This document shows, piece by piece, positions 6,343 to 14,873 of a stretch of 64,000 nucleotides of DNA. Below the pieces are notes generated by a model that worked only from the letters and a program-made list of their open reading frames with translations, made no database searches and was not told where the DNA came from. Origin of the DNA: G965276765 sp965276825 (GTDB lineage Bacteria > Actinomycetota > Acidimicrobiia > Acidimicrobiales > Palsa-688). The first letter of the stretch is position 1. Each line of letters opens with the position of its first letter. The translations under genes and the position numbers were made by a program. The stretch spans positions 1,922,001 through 1,986,000 of the forward strand of contig OZ255630.1 in assembly GCA_965276825.1 (NCBI GenBank), in the 5' to 3' direction.

Positions 6343-8681
6343 CGCCTCCGGCGCGCCGGCGCCCGGGAGGAAGGTTGCGCGGGGTCGGGGCGCTCGGTGC
6401 GCGCCGGGATGGGCAGGGAGCGCTCCTCGTCGGTGGCCAGCTCCACGTGGTGGTCGTAGTGCCAGAACGACACCGTGTCCCCGTCGATCCACCGGTACGT
6501 GGCGTGGCCGCCCTCGATGGCCACCGAGAGACGCCCCTGTCGCCAGCAGATGGTGAAGGCCAGGCGGGTGAGCTGGGAGGGCAGCTGGGGCCGGAACACC
6601 AGGCGCCCTCCGTGGTCGCGCATGCCGCCGAACCCGTTGACCGCGGCGAGCCAGGCGCCGGCGAGTGCGGCGATGTGCACCCCGTCGCGGGTGTTGTGCT
6701 CGAGGTCGTGGAGGTCCATGAGGGCCGCCTCGCCCCAATAGTCGTAGGCCAGGTCGAGGTGCCCGGTCTCGGCGGCCATGATCGACTGGATCGCCGAGGA
6801 CAGCGACGAGTCCCTGACCGTCAGGGGCTCGTAGTAGTCGAAGTCGGCGGCCTTGTCCTCGTCGGTGAACTCGTCGCCGCAGAGGAACAGCGCCATGACC
6901 AGGTCGGCCTGCTTGACGACCTGGTGGCGGTACAGCTCGAAGTAGGGGAAGTGCAACAGGAGCGGGTACTGGTCGGGCCGGCACCTGGCAAAGTCCCAGG
7001 GCTCGAGGTGGAGGTAGCCGTCGGCCTGGGGGTGGACCCCGAGCCGGTCGTCCCTGGGGACCCGCATGGCGGCGGCCGCGGCACGCCACGCGGCCAGCTC
7101 GTCGGCGTCGACGCCGGTGGCGACGTCGGGGTGGCGGTCGACGGCGTCGGCCGCTTCCAGCAGGTTCCTCTTGGCCATCAGGTTGGTGAAGACGTTGTTG
7201 TTGGCGACGGCGCTGTACTCGTCGGGCCCGGTGACGCCGTCGATGCGGAACTCGCCGTCGCCGTCGGTCCACCCGAGCGAGTGCCACAACCTGGCCGTCG
7301 CCACCAGGAGCTCGACGCCGGTGTCGCGCTCGAAGTCGTCGTCGCCGGTGGCCAGGACGTAGCGGCGCACGGCGTCGGCGATGTCGGCGTTGACGTGGAA
7401 GGCGGCCGTGCCCGCAGGCCAGTAGGCCGAGCACTCGGGCCCGGCGATGGTCCGCCAGGGAAAGGCCGCACCGGAGAGCCCGAGCAGCTCGGCCCGCTCG
7501 ACCGCCGCCGGCAGGATCGACTGGCGCCACTGCAGGGCGTGGGCCGCGGCCCGCGGATCGGTGTAGGTCAGCACCGGCAGCACGAAGGTCTCGGTGTCCC
7601 AGAAGGCGTGGCCGTCGTAGCCGGGACCGGTCAGGCCCTTGGCCGGGATGGCGCGCGTCTCGGCCCTCGTGCCCGCCTGGAGGACGTGGAAGAGGGAGAA
7701 TCGCACCGCCTGCTGGATCTCGTCGTCGCCGTCGACCTGCACGTCGGCGCGGGTCCAGAAGTCGTCGAGGTAGCGGCGCTGCTCGGCGAGCAGACCCTTC
7801 CAGCCGGTGTGCTTGGCCCCGGCGACGGCGGCGCCGACCTGGTCGCGGAGCGCGGGCACCGATCGCACCCCCGACCAGCCGTAGGCGACGGCCTTGACGA
7901 TCCGCAGCTTCTGGCCGGCGCCGAGCTCGGCGATGAAGGTCGTGCGCGCCGTGTCGTCGGACGAGTCGCTCGACACGGCGACGTCGACGGGCGCGTCCCA
8001 GATGTGCTCCATCTGGGCGGCCACGCGCAGGCCGGAGCGACGGGTCACGTGCGCCAGGTAGGCGCCCGAAGGCCCGTGGGCGTGCTCGAGGGCGTCGAGG
8101 GGATGCCCGAGGGCGGCGGCGACGCGCGGATCGTGGCTGAGGACCGGCACGTCCTCGTTGGCCACCAGCTCGGACTGCACCACGACGCGCACGTCGCCAC
8201 CGACGGCCTCGACGGCGTACTCGACGGCCATGACGGCGCGCTGCACGAGCGACACCAGCCGCGTCGAGTGGATCCTGACGGTCTTGCCGCCGTGCGAGGT
8301 CCAGGTGGCCTCGCGGCGCAGGACGCCGGCGCGGAAGTCGAGGACGCGCTCGTGGTGGAGCAGGTCGCCGTAGCGGACGTCGAAGGGCTCGTCGTCGACG
8401 AGCAGGCGGATGAGCTTGCCGTTGGTGATGTCGACGACGGTCTGGCCGGCCTCGGGGTAGCCGTAGCCGGCCTCGGCGTAGGGCAGCGGCCTGGTCTCGA
8501 ACAAGCCGTTGAGATAGGTGCCGGGGAGCCCGTAGGGCTCGCCCTCGTCCAGGTTGGCCCGCAGGCCGATGTGGCCGTTGCCCACTGCGAAGACGGACTC
8601 GGTCTGCGCCAGCAGGTCGAGGTCGAGGGTGCGCTCGCGCACCGACCAGGCGTCGACCTCGAACTCCTCCTCCTCGATCAA
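6339..8681 (-). CDS. Glycoside hydrolase family 65 disaccharide phosphorylase
   Basis: The 780-residue protein belongs to GH65 (maltose, trehalose, kojibiose and related phosphorylases), which split alpha-glucosides with phosphate to give beta-glucose 1-phosphate. The N-terminal domain has AQTESVFAVGNGHIGLRANL and GLPGTYLNGLFE. The (alpha/alpha)6 catalytic domain has GHAFWDTETFVLP and the general-acid motif DGVTGPDEYSAVANNN with Glu488, and the sugar-binding Lys590-Gln591 of VVKQADLVMAL. The C-terminal beta domain ends in a basic tail. The start is TTG at 8681, overlapping the HAD gene stop by 4 bases (TTGA). The beta-phosphoglucomutase-like neighbour fits this activity, because it would turn the product into glucose 6-phosphate. 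Sugar specificity is not decided. Confidence 0.93.
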   Translation of the reverse strand: MIEEEEFEVDAWSVRERTLDLDLLAQTESVFAVGNGHIGLRANLDEGEPYGLPGTYLNGLFETRPLPYAEAGYGYPEAGQTVVDITNGKLIRLLVDDEPFDVRYGDLLHHERVLDFRAGVLRREATWTSHGGKTVRIHSTRLVSLVQRAVMAVEYAVEAVGGDVRVVVQSELVANEDVPVLSHDPRVAAALGHPLDALEHAHGPSGAYLAHVTRRSGLRVAAQMEHIWDAPVDVAVSSDSSDDTARTTFIAELGAGQKLRIVKAVAYGWSGVRSVPALRDQVGAAVAGAKHTGWKGLLAEQRRYLDDFWTRADVQVDGDDEIQQAVRFSLFHVLQAGTRAETRAIPAKGLTGPGYDGHAFWDTETFVLPVLTYTDPRAAAHALQWRQSILPAAVERAELLGLSGAAFPWRTIAGPECSAYWPAGTAAFHVNADIADAVRRYVLATGDDDFERDTGVELLVATARLWHSLGWTDGDGEFRIDGVTGPDEYSAVANNNVFTNLMAKRNLLEAADAVDRHPDVATGVDADELAAWRAAAAAMRVPRDDRLGVHPQADGYLHLEPWDFARCRPDQYPLLLHFPYFELYRHQVVKQADLVMALFLCGDEFTDEDKAADFDYYEPLTVRDSSLSSAIQSIMAAETGHLDLAYDYWGEAALMDLHDLEHNTRDGVHIAALAGAWLAAVNGFGGMRDHGGRLVFRPQLPSQLTRLAFTICWRQGRLSVAIEGGHATYRWIDGDTVSFWHYDHHVELATDEERSLPIPARTERPDPAQPSSRAPARRRR

Positions 8682-9421
8682 CGGAGGTCCAGGAGCTCGG
8701 CCAGGTCGGTGACGACGCGGGTGGCGCCCCGCTCGGCCAGCTGGGTGGCCTGGTCGAGGCGGTCGACGCCGATGACCGCACCGAAGTGACCCGCCCTTCC
8801 GGCCTCGACACCGGCGAGCGCGTCCTCGAACACGGCGGCCGCCGCCGGCTCGACGCCGAGCATGGCGGCCGCGGCGAGGAACGTGTCGGGGGCCGGCTTG
8901 CCGGCCAGCTTGCGCTCCTTGGCGACGACGCCGTCGACCCGCACCTCGATCAGGTCGGCCAGGCCCGTGACCTGCAGCACGTCGGCGGTGTTGGCGCTCG
9001 ACGAGACGACGGCGCGCCGCAACCCGGCGTCGCGCACGGCGCGGAGGTAGCGGACGGAGCCGTCGAAGACGGCCACGCCGTCGGTGTGGATCTTGGCCAG
9101 CACCGCCTCGTTCTTCTTGTTGCCGAGGCCGTTGAGGGTCGCCCGGTCGGGCGGGTCGTCGTCGTTCCCCTCGGGCAGGTCGATGTGGCGGGACTGGAGG
9201 AAGGCCCGCACCCCGTCGATCCTGGGCCGACCGTCGACGTAGGCCCCGTAGTCGCGGCGGAGGTCGAAGGGGCGAACGTCCTCGCCGGGCGCGCCGTCGC
9301 GGTGACGGAGGAAGTCGTCGAACATCTCCTTCCAGGCGGCGGCGTGGAGGTCGGCGGTCCTGGTCAACACGCCGTCGAGGTCGAAGAGGCAGGCGGTGAC
9401 GCCGTCGGGGAGTCCGAGCAC
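8678..9421 (-). CDS. HAD hydrolase, beta-phosphoglucomutase-like
   Basis: The 247-residue protein is a HAD phosphatase/phosphomutase of the beta-phosphoglucomutase group. Motif I is CLFDLDGVLT (nucleophile Asp14, acid/base Asp16), motif II is AVVSSSANT, and motifs III and IV lie around KERKLAGKPAPDTFL and AAVFEDALAGVEAG. The cap domain spans about residues 20-110. Next to a GH65 phosphorylase the expected role is conversion of beta-glucose 1-phosphate to glucose 6-phosphate. The GTG at 9421 was chosen because it sits 7 residues before motif I and 20 bases after the stop of the TPP enzyme gene. Confidence 0.88.
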   Translation of the reverse strand: MLGLPDGVTACLFDLDGVLTRTADLHAAAWKEMFDDFLRHRDGAPGEDVRPFDLRRDYGAYVDGRPRIDGVRAFLQSRHIDLPEGNDDDPPDRATLNGLGNKKNEAVLAKIHTDGVAVFDGSVRYLRAVRDAGLRRAVVSSSANTADVLQVTGLADLIEVRVDGVVAKERKLAGKPAPDTFLAAAAMLGVEPAAAAVFEDALAGVEAGRAGHFGAVIGVDRLDQATQLAERGATRVVTDLAELLDLR

Positions 9422-9434
9422 GAGAGGAGTCCTA

Positions 9435-9451
9435 CCCCTTCTCAGAAGGGG
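9435..9451 (-). other. Hairpin with the TPP-enzyme stop codon in its loop
   Basis: CCCCTTC and GAAGGGG form a 7-bp stem with the 3-base loop TGA, which is exactly the stop codon of the acetolactate-synthase-like gene. The hairpin lies 13 bases before the HAD start codon. It could affect readthrough, RNA stability or reinitiation; this is inference. Confidence 0.4.
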
Positions 9452-11103
9452 CCGGACAACTCGCCGAGTGCGTCGGTGAGGCGCAGGTTCTCCCGGTAGT
9501 CCACAGGACAGGCGATGATCGACACGCCGTCGTCTGCGAGCGCCCTGCGCAAGGTGGGCAGCAGGGCGGCGGCGGATTCGATCCGGTGCCCCTTGGCGCC
9601 GAAGCTCTCGGCGTAGGTCACGAAGTCGGGGTTGGTGAAGGAGATGGCCGTGTCGCGCCCGAGCTCGAGGTCCATCTTCCACTTGATCAGCCCGTAGGCG
9701 TCATCCTGCCAGATGAGCACGGTGAGCGGAATCCGCTCGCGCACCGCCGTCTCGATCTCCTGGGAGCTCATCAGGAAGGCGCCGTCGCCGACCGCCGCCA
9801 GGACCCGCCGCGACGGATCGGCGAGGGCCGCCCCGATCGCCCCGGGAACGGCGAAGGCCATGGTCGACAGGCCGTTGGAGATCAGGCAGGTGTTGGGCTC
9901 GTAGGTCGGGTAGAGCCTGGCCATCCACATCTTCACCGCGCCGGTGTCGGCCAGGACGATGTCGCTGCGGGCCAGCGCGGCGCGGGTGTCGTGCACGATG
10001 CGCTGCGGCTTCAGGGGGAAGCTGTCGTCCTCGGCGCCGGCGGCCAGCTCGGCGGCGAGCAGGCTGCGGATCCGGTCGCCGCTCGCCGCGGGCTCCCACC
10101 TGCGGTTGACCGCCCACGCCAGCGCGTCGAGGCTCCGGCCGAGGTCGGCCTGGACGCCGACCTCGACGACGTAGTTGGCGTCGACCTCCGCCGGCGAGCG
10201 GCTCAGGTGGAGGATCCGCTTGTCGCCTGCGGGGTTGATCTTGGCCGGGTCGAGCTCCTGCAGCTCGTAGCCGACGCTCACCACCACGTCGGCGTCGTCG
10301 AATCCGAAGTTGACGTAGTCGTGGCGCATGAAGCCGACGGCGCCCAGCGCGTTGGCGTGGTCGTCGGGGAAGACGCCCTTGCCGTGGAAGGTGGTGGCGA
10401 CGGGCAGGCCGAGGCGATCGGAGAAGCGGCGGAGGGCGTCGCCCACCCCGGCTCGCGCCGCGCCGTGGCCGGCCAGGACGATGGGGCGCTCGGCGGCGGC
10501 GAGGATCTCCGCCGCCCGCTGGACCTGGCCGGGTGAGGGCTCGTCGGCTCGTGGCACGTTGAGCGGCAGCGGCACCAGGTCGTCGGCGACGGTCTCCGCC
10601 TCGATGTCCTCGGGCACGGCGAGGTACACCGCGCCCGGACGCTCGGTCTGCGCGGTCTTGAACGCCTTGCGGACCATCTCGGGGATGGCGCCCGCGGTCG
10701 GCACGAGCGCCGACCACTTGGTGACCGGGGCGAACAGCGAGACCAGGTCGACGCTCTGGTGGGACTCCTTGTAGATCCGGTTGAGCCCGACCTGGGCCGA
10801 GAAGGCCACGAGGGGCGTCGAGTTGGTGGTGGCGTCGGCCGTGCCGAGCAGCAGGTTGATGGCGCCGGGACCGAGGGTCGCCGAGCACACCCCCGCCCGC
10901 CCGGTCAGGCGACCGAAGATCTCGGCCATGAAGGACGCGGCCTGCTCGTGGCGGACCAGCACGTAGCGGATCGACTCCGACCGGGACACGGCGTCGGTGA
11001 AGTGGATGTTCTCCTCGCCGGGGATCCCGAACACGCAGGACACGCCCTCGCGTTCGAGGCAGCGGACGAGGAGGTCGGCGGCCCTGCGGCCGTCGTCGGT
11101 CAC
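9442..11103 (-). CDS. Acetolactate synthase-like thiamine diphosphate enzyme
   Basis: The 553-residue protein is a ThDP-dependent enzyme of the acetolactate synthase / acetohydroxyacid synthase type. The N-terminal domain has CVFGIPGEENIHFTDAV and the catalytic glutamate in VRHEQAASFMAEIFGRLTG. The central domain follows. The C-terminal domain has GDGAFLMSSQEIETAV, the start of the ThDP-binding motif, which ends in QDD rather than the usual NN. No regulatory subunit gene is adjacent, which favours a catabolic or uncharacterised role over branched-chain amino acid synthesis. Its GTG start overlaps the exporter stop by 4 bases, so it belongs to the MarR-exporter operon. Confidence 0.88.
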   Translation of the reverse strand: MTDDGRRAADLLVRCLEREGVSCVFGIPGEENIHFTDAVSRSESIRYVLVRHEQAASFMAEIFGRLTGRAGVCSATLGPGAINLLLGTADATTNSTPLVAFSAQVGLNRIYKESHQSVDLVSLFAPVTKWSALVPTAGAIPEMVRKAFKTAQTERPGAVYLAVPEDIEAETVADDLVPLPLNVPRADEPSPGQVQRAAEILAAAERPIVLAGHGAARAGVGDALRRFSDRLGLPVATTFHGKGVFPDDHANALGAVGFMRHDYVNFGFDDADVVVSVGYELQELDPAKINPAGDKRILHLSRSPAEVDANYVVEVGVQADLGRSLDALAWAVNRRWEPAASGDRIRSLLAAELAAGAEDDSFPLKPQRIVHDTRAALARSDIVLADTGAVKMWMARLYPTYEPNTCLISNGLSTMAFAVPGAIGAALADPSRRVLAAVGDGAFLMSSQEIETAVRERIPLTVLIWQDDAYGLIKWKMDLELGRDTAISFTNPDFVTYAESFGAKGHRIESAAALLPTLRRALADDGVSIIACPVDYRENLRLTDALGELSGPF

Positions 11104-12710
11104 GAGTGCTGGGCGGCGGGACTGGAGGGGGCAGCGACGGCATCGGCCAGGTTGGGGGCATCGCCGGACCCGGGGGCCGGCCCGGTGCCCCTGTCGGGCT
11201 CGCCGGCCCGGCGCAGCCGGATCTCGGGCAGCAGCCACGTCAACGCGAACGCCAGCAGGCCGATGGGGGCGGCGACGATGAAGACCGTGTCGAGGCTCGA
11301 CGCGAACGCCACGTGGTACGCGTCCCTGACCGCCGCGGGAAGACGGTCGAGCAGCGCCGGCGGGACGCTCGTCGAGTTGAGGCCGCCAGGCAGCTTGACC
11401 CCGCCGAGGTCGTGGGCCAGCTTGCCCTTGATGACGTTGGCGAAGATGGCGCCGAAGATGGCGGTGCCGAACGAGCCGCCGATCGAGCGGAAGAAGGTGG
11501 CGCCCGACGTGGCCACGCCGAGCTCGCTGCGGGGAACGGCGTTCTGCACGGCCAGGACCAGGACCTGCATGACCGCGCCGAGGCCGGCGCCGAGCACGAC
11601 CATGTAGATGCTGAAGACGACGCTGCTCGTGCTGGCCGTCGTGTAGTGCAGCAGCCAGAGGCCGAGGGCGGTGACGAAGGAGCCGGCCACGGGGAAGACC
11701 TTGTAGCGGCCCCACCGGCTGATGATCTGACCGGAGCCGATCGACGTGACCAGCAGGCCGCCCATGAGCGGGAGGATCTCGAGACCCGACATGGTCGGGC
11801 TTGCGCCCCGCACGTCCTGGAGGAACAGCGGCAGGAAGGTGATGGCGCCGAACATGGCGAATCCGATGACGAAGCTGACCACGCTGCCGACGGTGAAGGT
11901 CCGGATCTTGAACAGGTGCAGCGGGAGGATCGGCTCCGCCGCCCGACGTTCGATCACGATGAACGCGCCGACCAGGATCACGCCGATGATCCCCATGGCG
12001 AAGATGGGCGCCGAGCCCCATGCGTAGGTCGTGCCCCCCGTGGAGGTGAGCAGCACGAGCGCCGTGGCCGCCCCGGCGAGCACGACGGCCCCGAGGTAGT
12101 CGACGACGTGGTGGACCCTCGTGGCCACGCTCGGGAGCACGGCGGCGGTCACGACGAGGGCGATGACGCCGAAGGGCAGGTTGACGTAGAAGACCCATCG
12201 CCAGGACAGGTGCTCGGTGAAGAGTCCGCCGAGGAGCGGGCCGACGACGGTCGCCACCCCGAACACGGCCCCGAAGAAGCCCTGGTAGCGGCCGCGGTCG
12301 CGCGGCGGGACGACGTCGCCGATGATGGCCTGGGCGCCCACGATCAGGCCGCCGGCGCCGAGGCCCTGCACGGCCCGGAAGGCGATCAGCTCGATCATCG
12401 AGGTGGACAGGCCACTCAGCGCGGAGCCGACGAGGAAGATCACGATGGCACCCTGGAAGAAGACCTTGCGCCCGTACAGGTCACCGAGCTTGCCCCAGAG
12501 CGGCGTCGACGCGGTCGACGCCAGCAGGTAGGCGGTGACCACCCAGGAGAGGTGGGACGCGCCGTGCAGGTCGGCGACGATCGTCGGCAACGCGGTCGAC
12601 ACGATGGTCTGGTCGAGCGCGGCGAGGAGCATCCCGGTCATGAGCGCCGCGAAGATGAACCACACCTTCTTCTGGTCGGGCGCGGTGCGCTGATCGGTCT
12701 CGGTCGTCAT
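11100..12710 (-). CDS. MFS drug exporter, DHA2 (EmrB/QacA) family, 14 TM
   Basis: The 536-residue membrane protein is a proton-driven multidrug exporter of the DHA2 type. Visible motifs are LDQTIVSTALPTI in TM1, the motif A loop GKLGDLYGRK and motif C in GAVFGVATVVGPLLGG. Repeated hydrophobic stretches fit 14 TM segments, and the C-terminal tail is hydrophilic. The ATG at 12710 follows AAGGAGA at good spacing and overlaps the MarR stop by 4 bases, so the regulator and exporter are co-expressed. Substrate is unknown. Confidence 0.92.
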   Translation of the reverse strand: MTTETDQRTAPDQKKVWFIFAALMTGMLLAALDQTIVSTALPTIVADLHGASHLSWVVTAYLLASTASTPLWGKLGDLYGRKVFFQGAIVIFLVGSALSGLSTSMIELIAFRAVQGLGAGGLIVGAQAIIGDVVPPRDRGRYQGFFGAVFGVATVVGPLLGGLFTEHLSWRWVFYVNLPFGVIALVVTAAVLPSVATRVHHVVDYLGAVVLAGAATALVLLTSTGGTTYAWGSAPIFAMGIIGVILVGAFIVIERRAAEPILPLHLFKIRTFTVGSVVSFVIGFAMFGAITFLPLFLQDVRGASPTMSGLEILPLMGGLLVTSIGSGQIISRWGRYKVFPVAGSFVTALGLWLLHYTTASTSSVVFSIYMVVLGAGLGAVMQVLVLAVQNAVPRSELGVATSGATFFRSIGGSFGTAIFGAIFANVIKGKLAHDLGGVKLPGGLNSTSVPPALLDRLPAAVRDAYHVAFASSLDTVFIVAAPIGLLAFALTWLLPEIRLRRAGEPDRGTGPAPGSGDAPNLADAVAAPSSPAAQHS

Positions 12711-13243
12711 GCGGTCTCCTTGTCGTGGACGGGCTGGGCCTGGTGGACGGGCTGTGCGTCGCCGGGCCTGGTCGGATCGCGCCGGCTGGGGGCGAGATCG
12801 TCGCCGAGGCGCGAGAGCAGGGTGACCAGTCGGAACACGTCCCGGTCCGGCCATGCGGCGGTCGCCGCGCCGAGCACGGCGGAGCGACGCTCCGCCGCCT
12901 GGTCGAGGGCGGCGCGCCCCGCGGCGGTCAGGCTGAGCAGGCCGGCTCGCCGATCGGCGGGGTCGGGCTCGCGCCACACCCGCCCCGCTTCGACCAGCCG
13001 GGAGGTGTGCCTGCTGACCGTCGAGTGGTCGAGGCTGGCGGCGACGGCCAGCTCGGTCGACCGCAGCGTGCCCGCCTGGTCGATCAGGTGGAGCAGGAAG
13101 TAGTCGGCCAGCTCTTCGCCCTGCGCCTCCAGGCGTGCCTTGAGCGACCTGCCGGCCTGCATCAGCGCGACCTGCAGCTGCCTGGCCGCCTCCGCCCGCT
13201 CCTCGTGGGACCCCACGGCGGGTCGGGTGCTCGGTGCGGCCAT
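12707..13243 (-). CDS. MarR family transcriptional regulator
   Basis: The 178-residue protein has a winged helix-turn-helix of the MarR family: LADYFLLHLIDQAG, TELAVAASLDHSTVSRHTSRL as the recognition helix, then the wing PADRRAGLLSLTAAGRAAL. It heads a run of six minus-strand genes and probably represses the drug exporter behind it until a ligand binds. The ATG at 13243 is preceded at 7 bases by TACGCT, suggesting a leaderless start; an upstream TTG/ATG frame start is less likely. The tail is rich in Pro, Gln and His and is not conserved. Confidence 0.9.
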   Translation of the reverse strand: MAAPSTRPAVGSHEERAEAARQLQVALMQAGRSLKARLEAQGEELADYFLLHLIDQAGTLRSTELAVAASLDHSTVSRHTSRLVEAGRVWREPDPADRRAGLLSLTAAGRAALDQAAERRSAVLGAATAAWPDRDVFRLVTLLSRLGDDLAPSRRDPTRPGDAQPVHQAQPVHDKETA

Positions 13244-13250
13244 GCCGTGC

Positions 13251-13256
13251 AGCGTA
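13251..13256 (-). promoter_or_regulatory. -10 box of marR operon (leaderless)
   Basis: TACGCT ends 7 bases before the marR ATG on the minus strand, so transcription should begin at or next to the start codon. An AT-rich patch (13259-13280) lies just upstream. Confidence 0.5.
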
Positions 13257-13345
13257 TCCCAGATATTTGTATGTAGCACGCACTTTTCCGGCAATGCGGG
13301 TCGTCCGGCTGGCGGAGACGGCGGTCACAGTGGTGCAGTTGGGCG

Positions 13346-14815
13346 ATGACTTCCCCCCCCCGCCCCGACTCCCCCCTCAGCGCGTTCGCTCACGCCGGGC
13401 GCAGGACCCGCATCGTCGCCACCATCGGCCCTGCGTCCGACGCCCCCGAGACCATCGCCGTCATGGCCGAGGCCGGTATGGACGTGGCCCGCCTGCCCCT
13501 CGCCCACGGCACCATCGACGAGGCGGTCGAGCGCCTCCGCCGGATCCGGGACGCCGCCCCCGACGTGGCCGTGCTCGCCGACCTGCCCGGCCCGAAGATC
13601 CGGTCCGCCGCCTTCCCCGAGGGGGGTGCCTGGGTGACCGCAGGCTCGACCATCGAGCTCGTGACCGCGGAGAAGGGCTCCGAGCAGAGCAGCGCGCTGC
13701 GCATCGCCGTGGCCCACGAGGACCTCGTCGGTCGACTCCAGCCAGGTGACCGGGTGGCGCTCGGCGACGGCGGCGTCTCCCTCGTCGTCGAGGACCGCAG
13801 TGGGGACACGGTGACCGCCAGGGTGCGCAGCGGCGGCCACCTGCAGGGCAGCCCCGGCGTGACCGCGCCCATGGGCCGGACCGCCCTCGCCACCCCGACG
13901 ACCGAGGACCTGCGCCGCCTGGAGGTGCTCCTCGCCGAGGGCATCGACGCCGTGGCGGTGAGCTTCGTGCGCAACGGCGCGGACATGGAGGCGGTGCGGG
14001 CCGCGGCCGGCCCCGAGCCGTTGCTCGTGGCCAAGATCGAGACCCCCGAGGGCGTGGCCGACCTCGACCGGATCCTCGTCGCCTCCGACGCGGTGATGGT
14101 CGCCCGGGGCGACCTCGGGGTGCGCATCCCCCTCGAGGACGTGCCCCACGTGCAGAAGCAGGTGATCAGGGCCGGCATCCGCTTCGGGCGACCGGTGATC
14201 ACCGCCACCCAGATGCTCGAGTCCATGATCACCTCGCCGGTGCCGACGCGCGCCGAGGTGACCGACATCGCCAACGCGGTGTTCGACGGGACGAGTGCGG
14301 TGATGCTCTCCGGGGAGACGGCCATCGGCGCCGACCCGGCGCTCGCCGTGGCGACCATGGCCCAGGTGGCGTGGCGCGCCGACCAGGACTTCGACTACGG
14401 GGGTTGGGGCGCGACCCTCGAAGCCCAGGAGGTCGCCGGGGGCGTGACCCAACGGATCACCGCGACCATCACATCGGCCGCCTGGCGGACGGCGCGGGAG
14501 GAGGACGCCGCGGCGATCATCGCCTGCACCCGTTCCGGGGCCACGGCGAGAGCCATCGCCAGATTCCGTCCGGCCGCGCCGATCGTGGCCGCGACGCCAT
14601 CCGTCGAGACCATCCGGCAGCTCCGGCTGAGCTGGGGCGTGCACTCGACGCTGGTGCAGGAGTCGACGAGCACCGACGAGATCGTGTGGTTCGCGGTCAA
14701 GGCGGCGGTCGAGGCCGGCTTCGCCAAGGAGGGTGACCGGGTGGTGGTGCTGGCCGGGTCGCCGACCGAGCCCGAGCCGGTCACCGACACCCTCCGCATC
14801 GTGCGGGTGCGCTGA
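13346..14815 (+). CDS. pyk: Pyruvate kinase
   Basis: The 489-residue protein converts phosphoenolpyruvate and ADP to pyruvate and ATP. The barrel domain has TRIVATIGPAS, LADLPGPKIR, the catalytic lysine in LLVAKIETPEGV, the metal-binding Asp in DAVMVARGDLGV and the ITATQMLESM signature; the C-terminal domain follows. Two things are odd. The usual RLNFSHG is RLPLAHG (residues 49-55), losing the Asn and Ser that bind monovalent cation. The nearby DLPGPKIR has Lys where K+-dependent enzymes have Glu. Both changes fit a K+-independent enzyme. The gene is convergent with the GGDEF gene and divergent from marR. Confidence 0.93.
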   Translation: MTSPPRPDSPLSAFAHAGRRTRIVATIGPASDAPETIAVMAEAGMDVARLPLAHGTIDEAVERLRRIRDAAPDVAVLADLPGPKIRSAAFPEGGAWVTAGSTIELVTAEKGSEQSSALRIAVAHEDLVGRLQPGDRVALGDGGVSLVVEDRSGDTVTARVRSGGHLQGSPGVTAPMGRTALATPTTEDLRRLEVLLAEGIDAVAVSFVRNGADMEAVRAAAGPEPLLVAKIETPEGVADLDRILVASDAVMVARGDLGVRIPLEDVPHVQKQVIRAGIRFGRPVITATQMLESMITSPVPTRAEVTDIANAVFDGTSAVMLSGETAIGADPALAVATMAQVAWRADQDFDYGGWGATLEAQEVAGGVTQRITATITSAAWRTAREEDAAAIIACTRSGATARAIARFRPAAPIVAATPSVETIRQLRLSWGVHSTLVQESTSTDEIVWFAVKAAVEAGFAKEGDRVVVLAGSPTEPEPVTDTLRIVRVR

Positions 14816-14873
14816 GCACCGCGCCGGTGACCAGGGGGGCGGCTGGGCCGGCCAGGTCGTCGAGCGGGCTCGC

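Noticed and set aside
6375..8789. Plus-strand 804-codon open frame opposite the GH65 gene
   Set aside because: It is an antisense shadow with Gly/Val/Gln-rich composition and no recognisable motif; long shadows are expected at this GC content.
5158..8811. Very long minus-strand open frame (1217 codons)
   Set aside because: Only the last 394 codons are a real protein; the rest is low-complexity Arg/Pro/Ala sequence overlapping the GH65 gene in another frame.
13259..13280. AT-rich patch as a MarR operator
   Set aside because: It is the most AT-rich spot near marR and plausible as promoter DNA, but no inverted or direct repeat could be found in it.
14817..14830. Small hairpin after pyk
   Set aside because: The stem is only 5 bp with a 3-4 base loop, not enough to call a terminator.
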